Assembly: GCA_947646735.1 (NCBI GenBank)
Contig: CANTFK010000341.1
Coordinates: 1-44,332 of the forward strand
Length of the DNA stretch: 44,332 nt
DNA from: Peronospora farinosa
Taxonomy: Eukaryota > Oomycota > Peronosporomycetes > Peronosporales > Peronosporaceae
Direction: 5' to 3'
Within the stretch, counting starts at the first letter, position 1; the number at the start of each line of letters is the position of its first letter. A program made the position numbers and the translations under genes. Of this stretch, positions 37,743 to 44,332 are shown piece after piece. The notes below the pieces were generated by a model. The model was not told the origin of the DNA. It saw nothing but the letters and a program-made list of their open reading frames with translations, and ran no database searches.

Positions 37743-40549
37743 TCACATCATGTTGTACGATGATACTTGCACTTTAAACTGTCCAGGACCTCTCTTCAGC
37801 AAGTAGCATTCATTGCGTAGAATTTCCACGAAATCTCGAAAGTCGTCCACCTGAAGTCCCATACTATCGGCGACTTCAAGCAGATCGGTCATGGAAAATA
37901 GAGAAGTGTTGCGTCTAGCTGCAGCTTTCATAAGTCGAGCGACGTACGCCTTGACCTTTTTGGCCAGACTCATGCCTCCACTGCGGCCAAAGTCAAGGTT
38001 GCCGTCTTCAGTGACGTACGTGTCCAGCAAACACTCTTGCATGATGTCAACAACGTCTTGAGCGTGCTCGGCAGACACAGTTTCGGCGAGTTCAGCTCGG
38101 GCGCGTGCTTGTGAGAGGCGGATCAGCGACTCGAGCTGTCGTGTTGTAATGGGTATACCATCCATCGGGTTCTGCCGACCCTCACCCGCTGAACGCAGCT
38201 CCAAGTACTTCTTTTGGAGCACGGCAGCAGCTTGGGATGACAGACGTGGATGCACGTACCGGCGAGCATAAGCGATGAACTTCCGCACAAAGTAGAGAGG
38301 AATGGCGTTTGCACTGAACTCGGATGCGTTCTGACGGAGACGATGCGACAGCATTCGACGACCAGACGTTGCAGCCTCTTCGTAGCCGCTTACTGCTGGT
38401 TCGTCAACGTAGCGGCTGGAGGTTTGAAAAGGCATTGATGCATTGTTGTCTCGCATACGTTTCCTTGGTCTTCGCTTGCCGCGCGCATGCGAGTTCATCA
38501 CGTACTCTGACAACAGTCGATCTCTCTTCGTCTGGTCGGTCCAACAGGATGAAAACAAGGTCGAAGCGCGACAGCAGTGCAGCTTTCATTTTCAGGTTCT
38601 CTCCCACTGAGCGACTACGGTCGTAGTGACCACCGCTAGGGTTAGCAGCAGCGACGACCGATGTCCGTGCATTCAGATTGCACACAATACCTGCTTTTGC
38701 AATGCTGATGCTTTGTTGCTCCATCGCTTCTAGCAATGCCTGGTAGTCAATTCCCATTTTATCGAACTCATCAATACAGCATACACCCTGGTCTGCAAGA
38801 ACGAGTGCACCGGCTTCCAGCGCGTAATCGCCAGATCCATCTTTCACCATTGTAACAGTCAACCCCGTCGTCGTGGTCGTGTTTCCACCAACGTACACAG
38901 CTCGTGGTGCAACCATGGACACAGCCCGAAGCAATTGACTTTTACCCAGTCCTGGATCTCCAACAACAAGCACATGTGAATCCGCTCTGCGCAAACATGT
39001 AGTGTCCTTATCGTCCGAGTTCCGGGTTCCGCCCAGCAGAGCTAAAACCAGACCAGCTTTTACAATGTCATTGCGGTAAATGCCTGGACACAAGGAATGA
39101 ACAAGATGGTCGAACACATTGCCCTGGTTGATGATGTTGCTGATCTGCTCCAGATCTTTCTTGGTAAAATTAATGTCCGAAGCTTTATCTTTGTCCTTGT
39201 CCACCTAGAACAAACAGCGATAGCCACTTTAGTAAGGTCAAACATCTAAACGTCAGTAGGCGGCCAAGTGCGAAGTTGCATACCTTGGCTGAGTTTTCAA
39301 CTGAGTTAGCGCTGATGTACAAAATATAAAGACTGTTTGCCTGCGCACGCTTGCCGTATCTACCTTCATGAATTTCCGAGTTGATGCTCTTAACAATACC
39401 TGAGATTGTCACTACGTTACCAGGAATGCAGGAATCCACAAGGTCTTCGTACAATTCCACCTCAATCTGTGGATAAAACCATAACCTCGTTAATGGTTAT
39501 ACACGTCGAACCTCATCCAAGTGAAGTGTTACCATTCGTGGCATGCGGCCAGGACCAACATCTGTAGTTTCCATTTCCTGGAGCCTTTACGACAGGCAAA
39601 TAATAGTGCGTACAGGTAAGTAGATGCAAGCAGTCTCCTTGTTTGTTTCCCACTCACTTGATTTTCTGGTAATCCACCGTATTTACCGACGATCGATTCG
39701 GTAGCAGCGTTCTCCCTCGGCAAGTTGCATTCTCACACGATTGTGGTGGAGTAAACTTTCCGTCTGGAAATGCTCTGGACGTAGCTTCATTGCACTTGGC
39801 ACACACAAAGTCACACCTCGTGACTAGCGGCTTGATAGCACTCACTCTCACGACTGTACCGACAACACTGACAAACTGGTTCACGACATCAGCTTTTAAT
39901 GCTGCAATAGGCAGCACGGGCGTCACTCCATGGAGTCGAACGGTGATCTTGGTGCGATCTACGGGCACACTTCGTTTCCGTGTGATGTCTTCTTCTTCTT
40001 CCACTCGAAGTTCATGTCGCCGCATACACAAGGCGATGCCTAAACAAAGCAATACGTCTTCGATATTCTCCGTCACAGCTCGCTCAAAGTCCTCCGTGCC
40101 GGTCCGAATGAGCTCCGAGTAGTGCAGCCACACCACCGTCACATTTGTTTGCGTCAGATCACACTGTCACATAAATATTGTTATTTAAATTAAATTTGTA
40201 TTTATCCTATGACCATTTTTATGCAGATAAAAAATTGCAATAATAATTATTTCTTTACTTGAAGTAATGGCGCCCATTGCTGGCCATGTCGGAAACAATT
40301 GAGAAAAGTCATGGCAGCTTGAAAGCGGCCGTCGGTGTCACTGATTGGATTATAATATTGCATGGAGCGAGTCTCACCGGGCTGCCGAATGCCTATATTA
40401 TGGTCTTCTGGGTAATACTGGTTCCACACACTCGTGGCGGTGTCTACCAAACTGCTACGATTATATGAGTCATATTGATGCATTATTCTTGAAAAGAATT
40501 TATAAAATTTAGAATATTGCTGATAAATTACGTAAGTTTTGACTAACAT
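37743..40549 (-). CDS. MCM8: MCM8 helicase, five exons, one apparent frameshift
   Basis: Exons run 40549-40259, 40163-39658, 39584-39512, 39466-39284 and 39204-37743, with introns of 95, 73, 45 and 79 bp. The protein is about 838 aa, the usual MCM8 size. It shows an N-terminal [11 protein letters not shown] region, the OB/zinc region (CDFVCAKC...CENATC), [17 protein letters not shown] and the AAA+ core with Walker [10 protein letters not shown]. Walker [10 protein letters not shown], the LLSRFDLVF arginine finger and a C-terminal winged helix follow. MCM8 works with MCM9 in homologous recombination and fork repair. The last exon is 1 mod 3 in length. Within the GA run at about 38520-38531 the frame must change between LDRPDE and RDRLLSEYV, consistent with loss of 2 bp. 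ATG 40549 is the best start, but an upstream exon is possible. Confidence 0.85.
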
Positions 40550-40861
40550 GATAATGTTTGCTTTGAAATATTATTTAGACGAATATAATACGCATTGTTT
40601 TTATTATCATTACTACAACTCGTTCATGGCCTGTCGTACGAATCTGGACATTGTTGAAACCACAAATGCCGGGCAGTTCCTCTCTCTCTTTTTTATCTTC
40701 ACAAGTCCCTTAACATGTTGGCGCTGTTTGCCTCACAACGCACCCAGTACCTCTTTCTTCTTACAATTGTTGTTTTCACTACTTCAAGTTAATTCGTTGA
40801 AAAGCTTCCGAGAAAGCTTAGAAGTTTTCATTCACGCTGCCACTTTAGCTACTAAAAAATA

Positions 40862-42076
40862 CTAGTAGTCCGAGTCCGAGTCATAGTGTCCAATGTACGA
40901 CTGCGGTACGTATTGTTCACGATTGTTTGACTGTAGAGTGGAAGCATTTGCCCTCGAAGAAGTTTGCGCAACCCTCGGTAGCGTAGTGTTGGCTGTAGAG
41001 GCTGACGCCGAGACATTTCTCGAAACCATGCGTTGAGGTGCTTGAGATGAGACAGTTGGTGTGGACAAGCTACTTGAGCCCGAGTAAGCCGTCGTCCTTG
41101 AAGATTCCCGATGAGGAGTATCCGCCCTAGCGTGGACGCTGTCATTTGGTCGGGCTGACGTCATCAATTCACGGTCACGATCGGATCCTTCTTCCACCGC
41201 TAACCTTCCTGTCGTGGAGCTCGTTACAGTATATTCTGGCAAATCCAGCAGCTCCGTGCTGTGGAGCTCCACCAAATTTGCAATGTCACGGTTTTCACAA
41301 ACCGTAATTGTGTACGAGCGACAAACTGGACATTGGTGATTCTGCTCCAGTGCTCGTTTTAACGCATCGGATGAGAAGGTTTTTCCACAACATGTAGTAA
41401 TGACCGGATCCTCAAACAAATCCAACGAAATTGGGCACGTAAGCGCTGCTTCTCTGTCTATCCAATTCTGTTGGATGATCTCCCGTTGAGTAGCGAGTGC
41501 GTCATCTACTTCTTCCATAAGATTCTCTCGTTCTGCATCAAAGTCAGTCTCCATCTCTTTCAAACGCCGACTTAATTCTTCATTAGAGGATTTGACAGCA
41601 CTTGTTGTCCCAGCATGAGTGTAGTTGACAGATTGTCCTTGCTCACGGTCATAAGCCTCGAGCAATTCCCGCAATTGTGGTAACACCCTCCTAAGTGACG
41701 AGCCTAATTCCCCCTGAGCACTTGAACGGACCGCTTGCTGCTCCTGTAAACGCGTTCGTTCACGGTCAAATACTGCTTTTTGATCTTGCAGCTGTTTCTT
41801 AAGTCTTTCAATAATCGATTGTTGGTTTTCATACGTTTCTTGGTCGAACCTTTCTCCCCATTCACGCGATCTCTGCTGTCTTGTAATAAACTGATTCAAA
41901 CGCTTGATTGTCTCGTTCTTGCGTCGAAGAACTTGCTGTGTCTCATGTGCTGGATTGCGGTCCCGATAGTGCTGATTAAGAAGTGATCCGAGTTCAAATA
42001 GAACAGACTTGGAATCTTCCGCTAGAGTCACAAATAGCTCCTGGTCCTGCAAGTACTCGTCTCGTCGTGCTGCCAT
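40862..42076 (-). CDS. Coiled-coil protein with RING/U-box-like domain
   Basis: 404 aa from ATG 42076. The upstream in-frame TTG is not a eukaryotic start. Residues about 45-120 and 165-210 are charged and heptad-like, predicting coiled coils. Residues 214-254 read CPISLDLFEDPVITTCCGKTFSS...CPVCR, a RING/U-box fold in which the usual CGH is CGK, so at least one zinc ligand is replaced and a U-box-like mode is likely. The C-terminal 150 residues are Ser/Thr-rich and disordered, ending DSDSDY. Such proteins are E3 ubiquitin ligases, and the substrate is unknown. The 312 bp between it and MCM8 show no gene. A GCAAAGTTTACATGAAGTGC block (42115-42134) is a possible Inr/FPR on the minus strand. Confidence 0.78.
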   Translation of the reverse strand: MAARRDEYLQDQELFVTLAEDSKSVLFELGSLLNQHYRDRNPAHETQQVLRRKNETIKRLNQFITRQQRSREWGERFDQETYENQQSIIERLKKQLQDQKAVFDRERTRLQEQQAVRSSAQGELGSSLRRVLPQLRELLEAYDREQGQSVNYTHAGTTSAVKSSNEELSRRLKEMETDFDAERENLMEEVDDALATQREIIQQNWIDREAALTCPISLDLFEDPVITTCCGKTFSSDALKRALEQNHQCPVCRSYTITVCENRDIANLVELHSTELLDLPEYTVTSSTTGRLAVEEGSDRDRELMTSARPNDSVHARADTPHRESSRTTAYSGSSSLSTPTVSSQAPQRMVSRNVSASASTANTTLPRVAQTSSRANASTLQSNNREQYVPQSYIGHYDSDSDY

Positions 42077-42660
42077 GGCGTATACTTGATTCTTTTCTAT
42101 TGGTTGTCTAAGTCGCAAAGTTTACATGAAGTGCTACAATTGTTGATCAATTTGGCTATTGTGATTAAATGATTTGCCAGTCGGTCATGCCATACGGATA
42201 GTATACTCAATATATATCTCAAGTTTTTATTATATTTGTTTTTACTTGGTATAGTTTTTATTTACCCGAAAAATACAATACATATATCATTTTTCATTAC
42301 AAAAACTTGTCATGGCGTTAGTCCGAGTAGTTCGTCAATAAATTTGCTAGAGCACGATAGGAAAATAATATTTGCACCCCCACTTTATGATTATTTGCAC
42401 CCCCTTGCAAATAAAAGGGGGGAAGGCAGATATTGCGTAGTGCTCACTCACTAGTTGGTTAATTGAATACTAACATATATTTGGTCCTTAGGTCGCCAAC
42501 AAGTGCTACATCTAAGTCACTTCTATACTAACTATACCATACTCAGCTGATAACGCACCCATAATCAACCGTCATCATGTCCGTAATCCTGCGTCTATCC
42601 AACAGGCGCCCAGCGGTGCGATAGTGTACCTTACCTTCAACATGTCCATCTTCAACACTC
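42077..42660 (-). other. Gene flank and probable Copia 3' LTR
   Basis: From about 42660 the minus strand reads GAAGGAG then TGTTGAAGATGGACATG, a purine tract followed by an LTR-like start, right after Copia RNase H. A possible end is ...CGCCATGACA at 42309, which would make an LTR of about 350 bp. The partner is outside the window, so this is unproven. Two ATTTGCACCCCC motifs and a GGGGGG run lie at 42370-42422. The stretch 42077-42308 is the AT-rich promoter side of the RING gene. Confidence 0.4.
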
Positions 42661-44332
42661 CTTCTCGCGATCGCATCTTACGCATCAGCTATTGCAAACC
42701 CACTTGTAAGCGCAACTTAGCGAGCTTGTGCTGGTCGACCGGGTTGGTCAATAAGTCCGCGAGCATCATTTCGGACCGAACATAGCATGGCTCTAGTATA
42801 CCGCGACGAGCAAAGTCCTTAAATAAACCTGAGCCGTACATCAATATGCTTTGCCCTTGAGGACGAAGCCTCGCCTTCAATCTGGCAGATTGCAGCTTGA
42901 TTGTCCACATGCATCTTCATAGAAAAGCTCGGTGGAAGTCGTAGTTTCATCAGCATCTCTCAAATTTCAAGAAGCTCGCGAGCCGTTTCGGACGCTGCTA
43001 CGAACTCAGCCTCCATCGTCGAGAGCGAACTCCTCCATGCTTGTTGGCAGCTTAACTCACAGGCATACCGTTGAGCAGCAATATTGATCCGGTCAGGGAC
43101 TTCCTATCGCCCTTTTCTGCAGCGAAATCTGCATCGTTGTAAAACTCCAGCGTAATCGCCAAATTATCATTGGTATTGGTACGCATCTCAAATTGCATGT
43201 TCTTGGTCCCGGCGAAGTAACGCGCAAGATTCTTCGCCAATTTTCAGTCTTGCTCCCGTGGCTCATGAGTGTGTCGCGTTGCTTTGTGAATCGCTAACGC
43301 GAGGTCCGGCCTAGTACATCTCGCGACCCACCTCAAACTTCCAACAAGAGACTGGAACGACTTGATTGTTGGTTTTCCAAATTCAACAACTTTCGTAAGC
43401 AGGATGCTGTCCGAAGTGGCTTCATTGTAACAGTCGTCGGTGATCGGCGTGAGTATCGGGTTCTCCGACGCCAATCCGTGCTTCGAAGCAGCTCATTTAT
43501 TGAATCGCCTGATTTAAATCATACGCGCTCGAATCAATCGCTTTTACCTCGAATTTCAAGAAACTTCGACACCTGTCCCAGGTTTTTGATCGAAAGCGAT
43601 TCCATCGCCATAAAAACAATCAACAGCTGCCGTCGTAGTCGCCGTGACTAGTAGGTCATCAACGTAGACACCCACTACGGTCACCTCGCCACCGTCTCGC
43701 TTGTAGTACAGACACATGTCACTTATGCACTGCATAAACCTTGCGTCGATGAGTCTTGTCTGAAACAGCTGACTCCAAAGTCGTCCTGCCTGTTTGAGCT
43801 CGTATAGGCTCTCTTTAATTCGAGAGTGACGTCGTTGCACTTTCCGCTCCAAGTGCCTTGAGCCGTTAGTCCTTAATCTGCATGCCGCTTGGTACGTGCA
43901 GTACTATCTCTTGATGCTCCCCCCCTTGTCATCCTTCACATACGCGTTTGTAATGTCTCCGTGTTTTGCATGGTACACCCCATGCCTATTTTTGAGTCCC
44001 AGTATCACCTCATCCTCGACATTTCCATCACGGCGGCGAAGGTAAGTGAGTAGTAGATACCGAAGACTTGCTCGTTCCCACATGCAACCAGTCGTGCCCC
44101 AGTCTCCCACCGCGCCGTTTGCATATGCTCTTGGTCATGTATGCCCACTTACTGTGTAGCAGGTTTGCATCGGCCGGTGGCTTGATCACGTTCCACACGT
44201 CGTTGTCCTCAAGCGCCTGAATTTCTTCGAGCATGGCTTTACTCCAACCTTCGTCCATCGAGCTGCTTATCGCCCTCAGCATGTGTCTTTGGTTAAACTG
44301 GCTCGTGGACTTGTAGAGCGGTGGCTAGTACT
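42661..44332 (-). pseudogene. Copia pol relic (RT to RNase H), runs off right edge
   Basis: Reading the minus strand from the right edge gives the start of RT (WSKAMLEEIQALEDNDVWNV, then HSKWAYMTK), KHGDITNAYVK near 43940, LYELKQAGRLWSQLFQTRL, and the catalytic VVGVYVDDLLVTAT at about 43650-43690. FQSLVGSLRWVARCTRPDLA (43290-43360) and RNase H with DADFAAEKGDRKSLTG (43100-43140) follow. The end is VRSEMMLADLLTNPVDQHKL near 42720. The order and motifs are Ty1/Copia. Frames change near 43240, 43500, 43880 and 44100, so it is inactive. Confidence 0.85.

Noticed and set aside
38404..38558. Programmed frameshift or intron in MCM8
   Set aside because: No slippery site, no GT-AG pair and no extra sequence to remove. 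A 2-bp loss in the GA run explains the frames most simply.

Overview
This window looks like a piece of a repeat-rich oomycete genome, probably Peronosporales (Phytophthora or a downy mildew). The reasons are short GT-AG introns (45-109 bp), an Inr/FPR-like core promoter just upstream of a serine hydroxymethyltransferase gene, an MCM8 gene, a SAR-style multidomain formin, and decayed chromodomain Gypsy, Copia and Helitron elements packed together. Nothing bacterial is present. The taxon is inferred from gene style only.

Left two thirds (1-28624) is nested mobile DNA. 1-764 is the 5' end of a minus-strand Gypsy (Gag start plus LTR). 1345-4562 is the 3' part of a second minus-strand Gypsy, split at 2891-4261 by a solo LTR with a 4-bp target duplication. 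4563-5022 is another LTR. 5023-14960 is a head-to-tail run of Helitron-like units. They are sown with about 25 same-orientation copies of a short hairpin (CCGTCG-GAA-CGACGGG type), and the last unit carries a broken Rep-helicase gene. 15015-22992 is a nearly complete Gypsy with both LTRs, gag, protease, RT, RNase H, integrase and chromodomain, but many frameshifts. Both Gypsy copies of this family carry, antisense to the 3' end of pol, a conserved long ORF that starts next to the 3' LTR. 22993-25736 holds LTR and Copia scraps. 25737-28624 is a palindromic Copia-like insertion: two outward-facing LTRs, two U5-PBS ends meeting head to head, and a matching ATGCA on both sides.

Right third (28625-42100) is a gene island with five host genes on the minus strand and one small gene on the plus strand. 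From left to right they are SHMT (29404-30909), a METTL21-type methyltransferase (31181-32233), a FYVE/zinc-ribbon/FH2 formin (32743-36574, one intron), a 67-aa membrane protein (37331-37615, plus strand, two exons), MCM8 (37743-40549, five exons, one apparent 2-bp frameshift) and a coiled-coil RING/U-box protein (40862-42076). They do not form an obvious pathway: one-carbon metabolism, protein methylation, actin assembly on endomembranes, DNA repair and ubiquitylation. The right edge (about 42310-44332) is another decayed minus-strand Copia.

The points most worth a second look are the antisense ORF shared by two Gypsy copies, the palindromic Copia insertion, the tandem Helitron/hairpin landscape and the FYVE-formin fusion. 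All reading is by eye, and gene ends and splice sites are predictions without transcript support.
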